A stretch of 64,000 nucleotides of DNA from Mesorhizobium sp. 65-26 (lineage in GTDB: Bacteria; Pseudomonadota; Alphaproteobacteria; Rhizobiales; Rhizobiaceae): positions 124,001 to 188,000 of the forward strand of contig MKVL01000012.1 of the NCBI GenBank assembly GCA_001899205.1. Direction: 5' to 3'. Under the pieces are notes generated by a model. The model was not told the origin of the DNA, made no database searches, and was given only the letters and a program-made list of their open reading frames with translations. Made by a program: the position numbers and the translations under genes. Numbering within the stretch: position 1 is the stretch's first letter; the number at the start of each line of letters is the position of its first letter. Below are positions 45,731 to 55,310 of this stretch, one piece after another.

Positions 45731-48373
45731 ATGCGTTCAGGGGCTTCCGCACCGCTCGCGCTGACAGACACCGGACATGGCGTCCGGGCCTTCGCGCGAC
45801 GTCAGGTTGGGCGGCTTGTCGGCGCCGGCCTGTTCGCGTTGGTCGCGTTCGGGGTCGCCGCGCTGGCCACCTGGAACGTCGCTGATCCAAGTTTCTCGCA
45901 CGCCACCGCCAACACCGTCACCAACGCCATGGGCTATCCAGGCGCGGTCTTTTCCGACCTCGCCATGCAGTTCTTCGGCCTTGCCGCCGTCGCGGCGCTC
46001 GTCCCGGCGGTCATCTGGGGCTTCCTGCTGTTCACCGCGCGCGGTGTTGACAAGCTGCCGAAGCGTGGTTTCTCCTGGTTCGGCTTCGCGCTGCTCGCCG
46101 CCGCGATCGCGGGCTGCGTCACCCCGCCCAAGACCTGGCCATTGCCAACCGGCCTCGGCGGCGTGTTCGGCGACATGGTGCTCAAGATACCGGGCATGGC
46201 GATCGGCGGCTATCCGACCGGCCTCGTCGCCAGCATCATCGCCGTGCTGCTCGCCGCGCCGGCGCTGTGGCTGTTCGCGCATGGTTCGGCGCTCATCGGC
46301 CGCAAGAACGGCTTCGCCATCCTCGAAGAGCCGGAGACAGTCGATCCCCGCGATCAGGACGAGCTGCTGGACGATGACGATGACGAGGGCGGCGAGGGCA
46401 TGCTGGCGCTCGGCGCCATCACCCACTGGTGGCTGTCGGGCCGCGCCTGGCTGCGCCGCCACATCGCCGCGCGTCGGCGTGACCATGACGACTACGAACC
46501 GGAAATGGAGGCGCGTCCCAGCGCCTGGCGCCGTGCCGCCGAGCGGGTGGAATCAGCTGAATTCGCCGAGCAGCGCATGAGCCCGGACGGCCGCGCCCGC
46601 GTCGAGCCGGAATTCTTCGCCGCCATGGTCAACGACCGCAGCGCGTCCCTCGACCCCGATGATGCCGATGTCTTCGACGACGAGGACGACATGGATTTCG
46701 CGCCGGAACCGAGCCCGCGCGTGTCGACCGCCAAGGTCCAGCAGTTCCGTTCCGATGCGGCGACTCGCGTCGCGGCACCGTCGCCGCGGCCCGCCCCCGG
46801 CGCCCGCGTCCAGCGCGAGGCGCAGACGTCGCTGATCGGCTCCGACCATTTCGAGATGCCGTCGCTGCACTTCCTGTCCGAGCCGAAGAATGTGGTGCGC
46901 GATCCCAGCCTGTCGAAGGACGCGCTGGAACAGAACGCGCGCCTGCTCGAGGGGGTGCTCGAGGATTTCGGCGTCAAGGGCGAGATCATCCAGGTCCGGC
47001 CCGGCCCGGTCGTCACCCTCTACGAACTTGAGCCCGCCCCGGGGATCAAGTCGTCGCGCGTCATTGGCCTCGCCGACGACATCGCCCGTTCGATGAGCGC
47101 GATCGCCTGCCGCGTCGCCGTCGTGCCCGGCCGCAACGCCATCGGCATCGAGCTGCCGAACGCCAAGCGCGAGACCGTCTACCTGCGCGAGATCCTGGCG
47201 AGCCGTGACTTCGAGACGACCAAGGCCAGGCTGGCGCTGGCGCTGGGCAAGACCATCGGCGGCGAGGCGGTCATCGTCGATATCGCCAAGATGCCGCACG
47301 TGCTGGTCGCCGGCACCACCGGCTCCGGCAAGTCGGTCGCCATCAACACCATGATCCTGTCGCTGCTCTACCGGCTGAAGCCGGAAGAGTGCCGCCTGAT
47401 CATGATCGACCCCAAGATGCTCGAACTCTCCGTCTATGACGGCATCCCGCATCTGCTGACGCCGGTCGTCACCGATCCGAAGAAGGCCGTCGTGGCGCTG
47501 AAGTGGACGGTGCGCGAGATGGAGGACCGCTATCGCAAGATGTCCAAGGTCGGCGTGCGCAACATCGACGGCTTCAACGCCCGCGTGCTGCAGGCCGGCA
47601 AGAAGGGCGAGAAGATCTCGCGCACGGTGCAGACCGGCTTCGACCGCCAGACCGGCGAGGCGATCTATGAGACGGAGGATCTCGACCTCGAGCCGATGCC
47701 CTACATCGTCGTCATCATCGACGAGATGGCCGACCTGATGATGGTCGCCGGCAAGGACATCGAGGGCGCGGTACAGCGCCTGGCGCAGATGGCGCGCGCC
47801 GCCGGCATCCATGTGATCATGGCCACGCAACGCCCCTCGGTCGACGTCATCACCGGCACCATCAAGGCCAACTTCCCGACCCGCATGTCGTTCCAGGTGA
47901 CCTCGAAGATCGACAGCCGCACGATCCTGGGCGAGCAGGGCGCCGAACAACTGCTCGGCATGGGCGACATGCTCTATATGGCCGGCGGCGGCCGCATCCA
48001 GCGCGTGCACGGCCCGTTCGTCTCGGACGACGAGGTCGAGAAGGTCGTGGCGCATCTCAAGCTCCAGGGCGTGCCGGAATATCTCGACGCCATCACCGAG
48101 GATGACGACGAGGACGACGATGAGCCAGCGGGCAAGGGTGGCTCCGGTGGCGGCGGGAATTTCGACGATTCGGACGATCCCTACGACCAGGCGGTCGCCG
48201 TGGTGCTGCGCGACGGCAAGGCCTCGACCAGCTACATCCAGCGCCGCCTCGGCATCGGCTACAACCGCGCCGCCTCGATCATCGAGAGGATGGAGAAGGA
48301 AGGCATCGTCGGCGCCGCCAACCATGCCGGCAAGCGCGAGATCCTGGTGCCGACCGAAGAGGACAAGTTCTAG
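45731..48373 (+). CDS. ftsK: DNA translocase FtsK
   Basis: An 880-residue division protein. About four or five membrane helices occupy residues 25-190, an acidic and variable linker runs to about 390, then the motor domain (about 400-790) with Walker [15 protein letters not shown] at about 528 and Walker [15 protein letters not shown]. The C-terminal gamma winged helix (about 815-880) has [21 protein letters not shown] and reads KOPS sites. It pumps DNA at the septum and activates XerCD. The linker is shorter than in E. coli (1329 aa), as usual in alphaproteobacteria. A CtrA-like box lies upstream. Confidence 0.97.
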   Translation: MRSGASAPLALTDTGHGVRAFARRQVGRLVGAGLFALVAFGVAALATWNVADPSFSHATANTVTNAMGYPGAVFSDLAMQFFGLAAVAALVPAVIWGFLLFTARGVDKLPKRGFSWFGFALLAAAIAGCVTPPKTWPLPTGLGGVFGDMVLKIPGMAIGGYPTGLVASIIAVLLAAPALWLFAHGSALIGRKNGFAILEEPETVDPRDQDELLDDDDDEGGEGMLALGAITHWWLSGRAWLRRHIAARRRDHDDYEPEMEARPSAWRRAAERVESAEFAEQRMSPDGRARVEPEFFAAMVNDRSASLDPDDADVFDDEDDMDFAPEPSPRVSTAKVQQFRSDAATRVAAPSPRPAPGARVQREAQTSLIGSDHFEMPSLHFLSEPKNVVRDPSLSKDALEQNARLLEGVLEDFGVKGEIIQVRPGPVVTLYELEPAPGIKSSRVIGLADDIARSMSAIACRVAVVPGRNAIGIELPNAKRETVYLREILASRDFETTKARLALALGKTIGGEAVIVDIAKMPHVLVAGTTGSGKSVAINTMILSLLYRLKPEECRLIMIDPKMLELSVYDGIPHLLTPVVTDPKKAVVALKWTVREMEDRYRKMSKVGVRNIDGFNARVLQAGKKGEKISRTVQTGFDRQTGEAIYETEDLDLEPMPYIVVIIDEMADLMMVAGKDIEGAVQRLAQMARAAGIHVIMATQRPSVDVITGTIKANFPTRMSFQVTSKIDSRTILGEQGAEQLLGMGDMLYMAGGGRIQRVHGPFVSDDEVEKVVAHLKLQGVPEYLDAITEDDDEDDDEPAGKGGSGGGGNFDDSDDPYDQAVAVVLRDGKASTSYIQRRLGIGYNRAASIIERMEKEGIVGAANHAGKREILVPTEEDKF

Positions 48374-48560
48374 GGTTGCCGAGATTCCGGGTCAGGCGCG
48401 GGGCTTTCCCGCGCCCGCCGAATCTCGGCCGGCCCGCGCGGCAGAGGCAACCTCAAATCATCTGGCGCGTTCATGCGACGGAGCCGTCGCAACCCCGCCA
48501 AACTTAGGCCCAACTGGGGGTCCAGAGACTAGACTACACGAACCATAGAGAGTGACCGGC

Positions 48561-49229
48561 ATGAAGACCCAGACGCAATTCACCCCGACCCGCCGACAGG
48601 TTCTAGGCCTCGGCCTGGTGGTCGCGGGGGCAGCCGCTCTCAACGTCGTGCCCGGATTCCAGCTGCTCGCCGCCGCGCAGGCGGCGGTGCCGCCAGCGGC
48701 GCAGAAGATCGCCGACCATTTCTCGTCGGTCAAATCGATGAGCGGTGAATTCGTGCAGTTCGGCCCGAAGGGCGAGCAGACCGGCGGCAAGTTCTTTCTC
48801 GAGCGGCCGGGCAAGATTCGCTTCAACTATGACGGCGCGTCGAACTTCCGGGTGATTTCCGACGGCAAGTCGGTCGTCATCCTCAACAAGAAGCTCAACA
48901 CATCCGACCTCTATCCGCTGTCGAAGACGCCGCTGAAGCTGCTGCTGGAGGACCGGATCGACCTTTCCGGCGGGCGCGTGCAGGCCGTCAAGGAAGAGGA
49001 CGACATCACAACCATCCAGCTCTCCGACAAGTCGGTGTTCGGCAATGCCCGGATCACCATGATGTTCGATCCGAAGACCTACGAACTGCGGCAGTGGACG
49101 ATCACCGACGCGCAGGGCAAGGACACGACGGTGATGATCTTCAACGTCAAGGAGGGCGTCTCCTTCGCGCCCGACACCTTCGCCATCGACTATACGGCGA
49201 ACCGCGAGCTCAACACCAAGACGCGGTAG
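48561..49229 (+). CDS. lolA: Outer-membrane lipoprotein carrier protein LolA family
   Basis: A 222-residue periplasmic carrier that moves lipoproteins from the inner to the outer membrane. The N-terminus holds a twin-arginine-like signal (TRRQVLGLGLVVAGAAAL), cleaved near AAQA. The mature part has the LolA pattern: IADHFSSVKSMSGEFVQFGP, GKFFLERPGKIRFNYD and LYPLSKTPLKLLLE. The ATG at 48561 after AGAGAGTGAC is preferred over a GTG at 48552. Its substrates in this window include the Omp19-like and MliC-like lipoproteins by inference. Confidence 0.9.
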   Translation: MKTQTQFTPTRRQVLGLGLVVAGAAALNVVPGFQLLAAAQAAVPPAAQKIADHFSSVKSMSGEFVQFGPKGEQTGGKFFLERPGKIRFNYDGASNFRVISDGKSVVILNKKLNTSDLYPLSKTPLKLLLEDRIDLSGGRVQAVKEEDDITTIQLSDKSVFGNARITMMFDPKTYELRQWTITDAQGKDTTVMIFNVKEGVSFAPDTFAIDYTANRELNTKTR

Positions 49230-49286
49230 GTTTTCGCCGCTCCGAAGCTCTTTCGGACCACGCCGACGTTCCTCCGCTGCTGCCAT

Positions 49287-49310
49287 CTTCTCTCCGCAAA
49301 CGGCGAGAAG
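49287..49310. repeat. Degenerate CTTCTC...GAGAAG palindrome
   Basis: CTTCTCTCCG (49287-49296) pairs with CGGCGAGAAG (49301-49310), one mismatch, around CAAA. The surrounding text (GCCATCTTCTCTCC... GAAGGGCCCGG) resembles the rhizobial family of C/G-rich intergenic palindromes. It lies between lolA and xth. Confidence 0.45.
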
Positions 49311-49423
49311 GGCCCGGCGGGGCAATGAGGGGCGGCATTGGCATTGGCGATTGTCGATAGCTTGTTTTTGTCGCGCGCGGCTGGCACTAGTTCGACGACC
49401 TTAGCCGTCCCGGACCCCGCCGC

Positions 49424-50230
49424 ATGCCGTTTACCCTCGCCACCTGGAACATCAACTCCGTGCGCCTGCGCATGCCGATCGTCGAACGGCTGCTGGAGGA
49501 GCACGCGCCCGACGTGCTGTGCCTGCAGGAAACCAAGGTTCCGGACGAGCTCTTTCCGGAGAAGGCCTTTCGCAAGGCCGGATACGAGCACATCCTGTTC
49601 CATGGCCAGAAGGGCTATCACGGCGTCGCCACGGTGGCCCGTCGCCCGCTCGAGCTGGTCGAGAAGCGGCGCTTCTGCGAGATCGACGACAGCCGCCACC
49701 TGTCGGTCCGGGTCAAGGCCGGTGGCCGGTCGATCCTGCTGCACAATTTCTACGTCCCGGCCGGCGGCGACGAACCCGATCCCGAGATCAACGCCAAGTT
49801 CAAGCACAAGCTGGGTTTCGTGGCCGAGATGAACGCCATCCGCGCCGAGCATGATGAGGCTTCGGCGTCGATTCTGGTCGGCGACCTCAACATCGCGCCG
49901 CTGGAGCATGACGTCTGGTCGCACAAGCAGCTCCTCAACGTCGTCAGCCACACGCCGGTCGAGACCGAGAATTTCGAGGCGATGCGCGTTGCCGGCCAGT
50001 GGGTCGACCTGATGCGGCTCAACGTGCCGCCGGAGCAGAAGCTCTACACCTGGTGGAGCTATCGCGCGCGCGACTGGGAGCTTTCCGACCGGGGCCGCCG
50101 GCTCGACCATGTCTGGTCGTCGCCCAACCTGGTGCCCAGCTTCGCCGGTTATGAGATCCTGCGCGCGGCGCGCGGCTGGGACCGGCCGTCGGACCATGTG
50201 CCGGTGATCGCCAAGTTCGATCTGGACTAG
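49424..50230 (+). CDS. xth: Exodeoxyribonuclease III
   Basis: A 268-residue AP endonuclease/3'-5' exonuclease of base-excision repair. Catalytic segments are seen: TWNINSVRLR, Glu36 in LCLQETKVPDE, the Asp/Asn pair in GDLNIAPLEHDVW, and the C-terminal His in PSDHVPVIAKF. A central Tyr segment (HNFYVPAGG) is typical. Length is normal. It stands alone between lolA and the minus-strand cNMP gene. Confidence 0.95.
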   Translation: MPFTLATWNINSVRLRMPIVERLLEEHAPDVLCLQETKVPDELFPEKAFRKAGYEHILFHGQKGYHGVATVARRPLELVEKRRFCEIDDSRHLSVRVKAGGRSILLHNFYVPAGGDEPDPEINAKFKHKLGFVAEMNAIRAEHDEASASILVGDLNIAPLEHDVWSHKQLLNVVSHTPVETENFEAMRVAGQWVDLMRLNVPPEQKLYTWWSYRARDWELSDRGRRLDHVWSSPNLVPSFAGYEILRAARGWDRPSDHVPVIAKFDLD

Positions 50231-50330
50231 CGCGAGCGGACCGAGGGTCGCCGCCGGGCAGGCCGCGACGCTTTGCCCCGCCCATTGCCCGTCGACCTGT
50301 GGCCAGCGCCTCAATGGTTCAGCGACAAGG

Positions 50331-50786
50331 CTAGCCGAGGAACCGGGGCGCCAGTTCCTCCAGGCGGCGAATCATCGCCTGGAACTCGTCCGATATGCGC
50401 TGGTAGAGCTGCTCGGCGATCTCGGGATACTCCTCGAGAATGCGGCGGAACATCTTGCGGCTGAGCCGGATCACTTCCGAATCGGTGGCGGCGGAGGCGC
50501 TGGTCAGCCTCCTCGTATCGGCAATCAGCGCCAGTTCGCTCAGAATCGTGCCGGGGCCGGCCATGGCGACGGGGACGCCCGCGCCGTCCTGCTCGCGATA
50601 GAGCACGATGCTGCCCGAGACCACGATGTATGCCGAATCGGCCTCGTCGTCCTCGCGGTAGAGCTTGCGTTCGGCCTGCAGCAGGGTGGTCTCGGCGCCG
50701 AAGGCGAGCAGGCGCAGCTGTTCCTGCGTGAAGCCCTGGAAGAGCCTCACGTCGGACAGGATGCGGATGTCGTCATCCAGCGCCAT
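50331..50786 (-). CDS. Cyclic-nucleotide-binding (CRP-like sensor) protein without DNA-binding domain
   Basis: A 151-residue protein consisting of one cNMP-binding domain: LSDVRLFQGFTQEQLRLLAF, a beta roll with EDDEADSAYIVVSGSIVLYR, and the PBC-like GPGTILSELALIADTRR. A C-terminal helix (RRILEEYPEIAEQLYQRISD) follows, but no helix-turn-helix. It may be a protein-regulating subunit rather than a transcription factor. Its phosphate-binding arginine is displaced, so the ligand is uncertain. It lies downstream of cenR on the same strand. Confidence 0.85.
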   Translation of the reverse strand: MALDDDIRILSDVRLFQGFTQEQLRLLAFGAETTLLQAERKLYREDDEADSAYIVVSGSIVLYREQDGAGVPVAMAGPGTILSELALIADTRRLTSASAATDSEVIRLSRKMFRRILEEYPEIAEQLYQRISDEFQAMIRRLEELAPRFLG

Positions 50787-50909
50787 CTTCAGCTATGTCC
50801 CCGCACCGACAGTCCGACACCTCCTCCGCGAGCCCGATCCAAACCGCCTCCAGTTTCAGACCGTACCCGAAAAGCGCCCCGCCCGACCGCTCATTGGATA
50901 ATGAAATGT

Positions 50910-51593
50910 TTAAGGAACCAGCTTGTAGCCGCCGCTTTCTGTCACAAGAATTTCGGCATTGGAAGGATCGCGCTCGATCTTCTGGCGCAGGCGATAAACG
51001 TGCGTTTCCAGCGTGTGCGTGGTGACGCCGGAATTGTAGCCCCACACCTCTTCGAGCAGCACGTCGCGCGTCACCACCTTCTGGTCGGCGCGGTAGAGAT
51101 ATTTGATGATCGAGGCTTCCTTTTCGGTCAGCCTCACCTTGGCGCCGCGCGGGTCGATGAGAAGCTTCTGGCTCGGCTTGAAGGTGTAGGGCCCGACCGA
51201 GAAGGTGGCGTCCTCGCTCTGCTCGTGCTGGCGCAGCTGGGCGCGGATGCGGGCGAGCAGGACGGCGAAGCGGAACGGCTTGGTGACATAGTCGTTGGCG
51301 CCGGCCTCGAGGCCGAGGATGGTGTCCGAATCGGTATCGTGGCCGGTCAGCATGATGATGGGCGCCTTGTAGCCGCCCTTGCGCAGGATCTTGACCGCTT
51401 CGCGCCCGTCCATGTCAGGCAGGCCGACGTCCATGATCAGCAGGTCGACGAGACCGGCACGCGCGGCGGCGACGCCCTTTGCGGCGCTCGATTCCTGCAA
51501 AACCTCGAATTCCTCGTAGAGCGAGAGCTGTTCGAGAAGCGTGCCGCGCAGGTCGTCATCGTCGTCGACGATCAGAATTGTGCGTGAAGTCAT
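50910..51593 (-). CDS. cenR: Response regulator CenR (OmpR family)
   Basis: A 227-residue OmpR-type regulator. The receiver has D10-D12, the phosphoacceptor D55 in LLIMDVGLPDMDG, T83 and K105 (VTKPFRF). The winged helix (about 130-227) includes VRLTEKEASIIKYLYRADQK and TTHTLETHVYRLRQKIE. The text ILVVDDDD-like start, ANDYVTKPFRFAVLLARIRA and the ESGGYKLVP ending match CenR, the envelope regulator of Caulobacter and rhizobia, from memory. Its kinase CenK is not in the window. The L,D-transpeptidase gene lies divergent, 84 bp away. Confidence 0.85.
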   Translation of the reverse strand: MTSRTILIVDDDDDLRGTLLEQLSLYEEFEVLQESSAAKGVAAARAGLVDLLIMDVGLPDMDGREAVKILRKGGYKAPIIMLTGHDTDSDTILGLEAGANDYVTKPFRFAVLLARIRAQLRQHEQSEDATFSVGPYTFKPSQKLLIDPRGAKVRLTEKEASIIKYLYRADQKVVTRDVLLEEVWGYNSGVTTHTLETHVYRLRQKIERDPSNAEILVTESGGYKLVP

Positions 51594-51677
51594 GGATCAA
51601 TCCGTTGTTTTGAAAAGAAAATTCAGTTGACCGCTGCCTGTTTATGCGGAAGCTGACCGGCACAACAGCCGTTCACA

Positions 51678-52274
51678 GTGATTTGTTCCGTGGCACGATC
51701 ATACAAGAAAAAACGAGATCGCAATGCAGCCGGCGCAATTTTGCCGAAAGGGCTGGCCGTGCTGACGGTGCGCGCACGTCCCGGCCATGCCACGCAGGGC
51801 CTGCTGGGAGCTGGCCGGCTGGTGTTTCCCTGCGCGCTGGGGCGCGGTGGCATTTCGGCCGCCAAGCGCGAGGGCGACGGCGCGACGCCGCTGGCCGCGA
51901 TGCGGGTTCTCTCGGGATATTTCCGGCGCGACCATTTCCGGAGCGCCCGCGTGACACGCCTGGCGATGGCACCAATCGGGCCGGATCTCGGCTGGTGCGA
52001 GGTGCCGGACGACCGCAACTACAATCGCCCTGTGAGGATACCCTATGGCGCCAGCCACGAGCGCATGCTGCGCGACGACAGGCTCTACGATGCCTGCCTG
52101 GTGCTGGACTGGAACATCGCGCCGCGCCGCCGGGGGCGGGGCAGCGCCATCTTTTTCCATTTGTCGCGGCCGGGATTCTCGCCGACACAGGGCTGCGTGG
52201 CGGTCACGGCCCGCACCATGCAGCGGCTGTTGCCGCTGCTGTCGGACCGGACGGTAGTGAAGGTGCTCAGGTAG
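51678..52274 (+). CDS. L,D-transpeptidase (YkuD) family protein
   Basis: A 198-residue protein with the YkuD catalytic motif FFHLSRPGFSPTQGCVAV, giving H161, S169 and the nucleophile C173. An earlier segment GAGRLVFPCALGRGGI is typical of short rhizobial members. Such enzymes make 3-3 crosslinks in peptidoglycan or attach lipoproteins to it. There is no signal peptide, so export is unexplained unless the true start differs. Starts are uncertain (GTG 51678, GTG 51690, or TTG near 51744); none has a clear ribosome site. It is divergent from cenR. Confidence 0.83.
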   Translation: MICSVARSYKKKRDRNAAGAILPKGLAVLTVRARPGHATQGLLGAGRLVFPCALGRGGISAAKREGDGATPLAAMRVLSGYFRRDHFRSARVTRLAMAPIGPDLGWCEVPDDRNYNRPVRIPYGASHERMLRDDRLYDACLVLDWNIAPRRRGRGSAIFFHLSRPGFSPTQGCVAVTARTMQRLLPLLSDRTVVKVLR

Positions 52275-52349
52275 GATTCTGCCGGCCAGCAAATGGCGGT
52301 CTCTGAAGCCAGCCGGTTCGGCCACGTCGCGGTTCCGACGCGGCCTGAC

Positions 52350-52748
52350 CTAATCTTTCGTATAGTCAGGTCCGGAACGTGTCGGCAGACCGTCGGCGAG
52401 TTTCAGCCAAGGAAGCCTCTCTTCAAAGGCGACATGCAGCGTGGGCGCAAATTTCTCCGGCTCCTCCATTGCCGCGGCAAAGAAATGCATGACGTCGGAC
52501 ATCTTCTTCGAGCGGAATGACAGCGGCGTGCCGCAGTGATCGCAAAATGTTCTTTCCACACCGGGAGACGAGTTGAACACCTTCGGCCGTTTGCCCAGCC
52601 ATCGCCATTGGCCGTCCAGGACGCCGATGTAGGTTGCCATCGGTGCAGAACATTGCCGCCGGCAACTCTCACAATGACAGACCACGCAGGCCTGCGTCGG
52701 ACCATCGACTTCAAAAGCAATGGCGCCGCACAAGCAATGACCACGCAT
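52350..52748 (-). CDS. GFA-family (glutathione-dependent formaldehyde-activating-like) protein
   Basis: A 132-residue zinc protein of the GFA/CENP-V fold. Cysteine ligands are seen in HCLCGAIAFEV (C5, C7), VVCHCESCRRQCSAP and FCDHCGTPL. The order and spacing fit the GFA domain. Many members are not formaldehyde enzymes, so substrate is left open. The gene starts MRGHCLCG on the minus strand with AAGGAGAATCC upstream. It is flanked by the transpeptidase (convergent) and the DUF1127 gene. Confidence 0.9.
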   Translation of the reverse strand: MRGHCLCGAIAFEVDGPTQACVVCHCESCRRQCSAPMATYIGVLDGQWRWLGKRPKVFNSSPGVERTFCDHCGTPLSFRSKKMSDVMHFFAAAMEEPEKFAPTLHVAFEERLPWLKLADGLPTRSGPDYTKD

Positions 52749-52824
52749 GCGGATTCTCCTTCAGTCCACTGACCCGCTGGCGCCAAAGCCGGTCATGCCG
52801 ATGATGGTGCCAGCGGTATATGCA

Positions 52825-53070
52825 TTAGTGATGGGATCGACGCGGACGCTGCCAGCCGGTGTCGAGCAGGCCGATCCTGCCGAGTTCGCGGTCGAGGGCG
52901 TGCGCAACGTCGCTGCGCCTGGCGCCGATGTCACGCAACTGATGGTCCGACAGCTCCTCGACATCGCGATTTGCCAGGGTGGCTGCAACCCTGGCCTGGC
53001 GAAGCCAGTCGAGCGCCACGCTCAGCCAGGACGGCCTGGCATGCTCGGACTTCAAGACAATGTACGACAT
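52825..53070 (-). CDS. DUF1127 small protein
   Basis: An 81-residue protein with the DUF1127 core: LDWLRQARVAATLANRDVEE followed by LSDHQLRDIGARRSDV (about 30-62). Small DUF1127 proteins with this motif are common in alphaproteobacteria; some, such as CcaF1 of Rhodobacter, bind small RNAs. The C-terminal tail LLDTGWQRPRRSHH is basic. The ATG at 53070 gives MSYIVLKSEH; one 27 bp earlier is possible. It is divergent from the LysR gene, 139 bp away, which may regulate it. Confidence 0.85.
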   Translation of the reverse strand: MSYIVLKSEHARPSWLSVALDWLRQARVAATLANRDVEELSDHQLRDIGARRSDVAHALDRELGRIGLLDTGWQRPRRSHH

Positions 53071-53209
53071 GGTGTGATCCGTTCTTCCGGACATCAAGTC
53101 CGGTTTGATGTTGTTTCGATGCCCACATCATGGCGAATTGAAACAAAAGGGGGAAACGAGTAGTTCTTTCCGGATCATAAAGTTTTCTTTGATGATCGAG
53201 GTCCCATCC

Positions 53210-54130
53210 ATGGCCAGGTTGCTGCCGGGAACGCGCGCGCTGAGGACGCTGGAGACGGCGGGCCGTCATCTCAATTTCACCCGTGCCGCCGACGAGCTCG
53301 GCCTGACGCCCGCCGCCGTCAGCCACCAGATCAAGGAGATCGAGGATCAGCTCGGCGTCGTGCTTTTCCAGCGCACCAGCCGCACCATCCGCCTGACCGA
53401 GGCGGGCAGCGTGCTGTTCGACGCGGCGACCGAAGCGCTCGACGTGCTCGGCCGCGCCGTTGCCCGGGCGCACAAGGTGACGCGCGGCACCGCCTTGCTG
53501 AAGGTGACGCTCGACGCGCAATTCGCGGCCAAATGGCTGATGCGGCGAGTGGAGGATTTCCGCAGCCACCACCCCGGCATCGAGCTGCGCTTCGACATTG
53601 CTTATGGCCTGCGCGATTTCGAGCTCGACGACATTGATGTCGGCATCCGGTTCGGGGCCGGCAAGTATCCGGGTCTCAGCGCGCACCGCCTGTTCGACAA
53701 CATCATCATTCCGGTGTGCAGTCCGAGCCTGCTGGCGTCCGGGCTGCCGCTGCGCGAGCCGCGCGACCTGTTCCGGCATACGCTTGCCCATATCGAATGG
53801 GCGCGCCAGGGCGTCACCTGGCCGAACTGGCGCATGTGGATGCAGGCCGCCGGCGTCGACGATTTCGACGACAGCCGCACCGTGGTGTTCGGCACGTCGA
53901 CGGATGCCGTGCAGGCCGCGCTCGACGGCAGCGCCGTGGCGCTGGCCGATTTCGCGATGGTTGCCAACGACCTGTCCGAGGGCCGGCTGGTGCGGCCTTT
54001 CGAACTCGGCATCAAGGTGGCGGCGGAGTTCGCCTACTTCCTGGTCTATCCGAAGGAGACAGGCAACGATCCGCGCATCGTCGCCTTCCGAGAGTGGATC
54101 CTGGGCGAGGTTGCCAAGACACGCCCGTGA
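53210..54130 (+). CDS. LysR-family regulator, GcvA-type
   Basis: A 306-residue LysR regulator. The N-terminal helix-turn-helix is LNFTRAADELGLTPAAVSHQ (about 26-45), and the substrate domain covers about 92-300, with the GcvA-type features AHIEWARQGVTWPNWRMWM and GSAVALADFAMVANDL. The ATG at 53210 follows CGAGGT; an upstream ATG at 53192 lacks a ribosome site. It is divergent from DUF1127, the usual layout for a regulator and its target. The coinducer is unknown. Confidence 0.92.
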   Translation: MARLLPGTRALRTLETAGRHLNFTRAADELGLTPAAVSHQIKEIEDQLGVVLFQRTSRTIRLTEAGSVLFDAATEALDVLGRAVARAHKVTRGTALLKVTLDAQFAAKWLMRRVEDFRSHHPGIELRFDIAYGLRDFELDDIDVGIRFGAGKYPGLSAHRLFDNIIIPVCSPSLLASGLPLREPRDLFRHTLAHIEWARQGVTWPNWRMWMQAAGVDDFDDSRTVVFGTSTDAVQAALDGSAVALADFAMVANDLSEGRLVRPFELGIKVAAEFAYFLVYPKETGNDPRIVAFREWILGEVAKTRP

Positions 54131-54137
54131 CGTTGGT

Positions 54138-54554
54138 TCAGCCCGCCGTCGCGCCGAACCAGCCGATCAACGCGCCCATGATCAGCAGCACGCCGAGCCA
54201 GTGGCCGGCGTCGATGGCCGTCAGCCCCCAGCCGAATCCCTGGTAGCGGTGGTTGACCGACAGCGTGGTGACGACGAAGCCGAGCCACAGCACGAAGCCG
54301 AAGACGAGGCCGGCGGCCGGGTTCGGCTCGCCGCCGGTCATCGCGCCGACGACCAGCGCCAGCACGAAGGCCATGACGAGTTCGGCGACGAAGCTGACGA
54401 TGAATGGCAAGGCGGATCTCTTCATCGTCGCGGGGTCGAGCCGGGCGGCCGCCAGCCACGGCTTGCTCAAGGCCACGTACCAGACCGCGCCGAACAACCA
54501 GGCCACCACGGCGGCGGCAATCACCGCCAGCCAGTTAACCGCCGAGAAATCCAT
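54138..54554 (-). CDS. DUF1761 family membrane protein
   Basis: A 138-residue membrane protein with four helices (about 5-26, 47-70, 82-99 and 115-134). The pattern NWLAVIAAAVVAWLFGAVWY, the SKPW segment and the closing GHWLGVLLIMGALIGWFG match DUF1761. No function is assigned. It is convergent with the LysR gene (7 bp apart) and downstream of the methyltransferase with a 99-bp gap. Confidence 0.85.
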   Translation of the reverse strand: MDFSAVNWLAVIAAAVVAWLFGAVWYVALSKPWLAAARLDPATMKRSALPFIVSFVAELVMAFVLALVVGAMTGGEPNPAAGLVFGFVLWLGFVVTTLSVNHRYQGFGWGLTAIDAGHWLGVLLIMGALIGWFGATAG

Positions 54555-54653
54555 TTTCCCCTCCCTCCGGAACGCTCGCGCTTCTCATGGAATCACCGGG
54601 ACGCTCCAGGCGCTGGGCGCTTTCCCGGATGGAACGCCCGTTCGCGACCGGCG

Positions 54654-55310
54654 TCAAGAAAGACGCCACACCGTGGTGCGCTTGACCTCGGCGTCTTCCA
54701 GGGCGCGGGTCACCGGCACCTCGTAGACGCCGAGCGACGTCAGGCCGTCGCGCGGCAGGTAGGAGCGGCCGGGATCGCCGACGAGGATGTCGACGCCGCG
54801 CGCCTTCAAGGCGCGAAACCACGGCATCAGCCTGTCGGCCATGCCCTTGTCGTAGAAGACATCGCCGGCCAGCACGACGTCCCAGCCGGCATCCGTCCCG
54901 ATGCAGTCGGTGCCGAGGAATTGCGCCTCCGTGCCGTTGGCGCGGAGGTTGAGGGCAATCGCCGTGGCGCAGAAAGGGTCGATGTCGGCGGCCACCACAC
55001 CGGCCGCGCCCGCCTTGGCGGCGGCGATGGCAACGAGGCCGGAGCCGGAGGCGAAATCCAGCACGCGCTTGCCGCGCACCAGCGCGGGATTGTCGAGAAC
55101 ATGGCGCGCCAGGCCCTGTCCGCCGGCCCAGGCGAAGGCCCAGAAGGGTGGCGGCAGGCCGATCTCGGCCAACTCCTCCTCCGTCTTCAGCCATAAGTCA
55201 TGCGCCTCGTCGGCCAGGTGCAGGACGATCTCCGGCACATGCGGCGGCGCCATCAGCGCCGTGTTGTCGAGGATGAAGCGCGCGGCGTTGTCCGGCGTCA
55301 GCCGCGTCAC
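54654..55310 (-). CDS. Nicotinamide N-methyltransferase-like/PrmA-like methyltransferase
   Basis: A 218-residue class I methyltransferase. SAM motif I is VLDFASGSGLVAIAAAKAGA (about 82-101), motif II VVAADIDPFCATAIALNL, and motif post-II DVVLAGDVFYDKG. The N-terminal LWLKTEEELAEIGLPPPFWA, with a WAFAWAGGQGLARH segment, resembles the ETFB-lysine/METTL20-type or L11-methyltransferase group. The start is a GTG (55310) overlapping the stop of the EVE gene by 4 bp, so the two are coupled. The target protein is unknown. Confidence 0.87.
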   Translation of the reverse strand: MTRLTPDNAARFILDNTALMAPPHVPEIVLHLADEAHDLWLKTEEELAEIGLPPPFWAFAWAGGQGLARHVLDNPALVRGKRVLDFASGSGLVAIAAAKAGAAGVVAADIDPFCATAIALNLRANGTEAQFLGTDCIGTDAGWDVVLAGDVFYDKGMADRLMPWFRALKARGVDILVGDPGRSYLPRDGLTSLGVYEVPVTRALEDAEVKRTTVWRLS

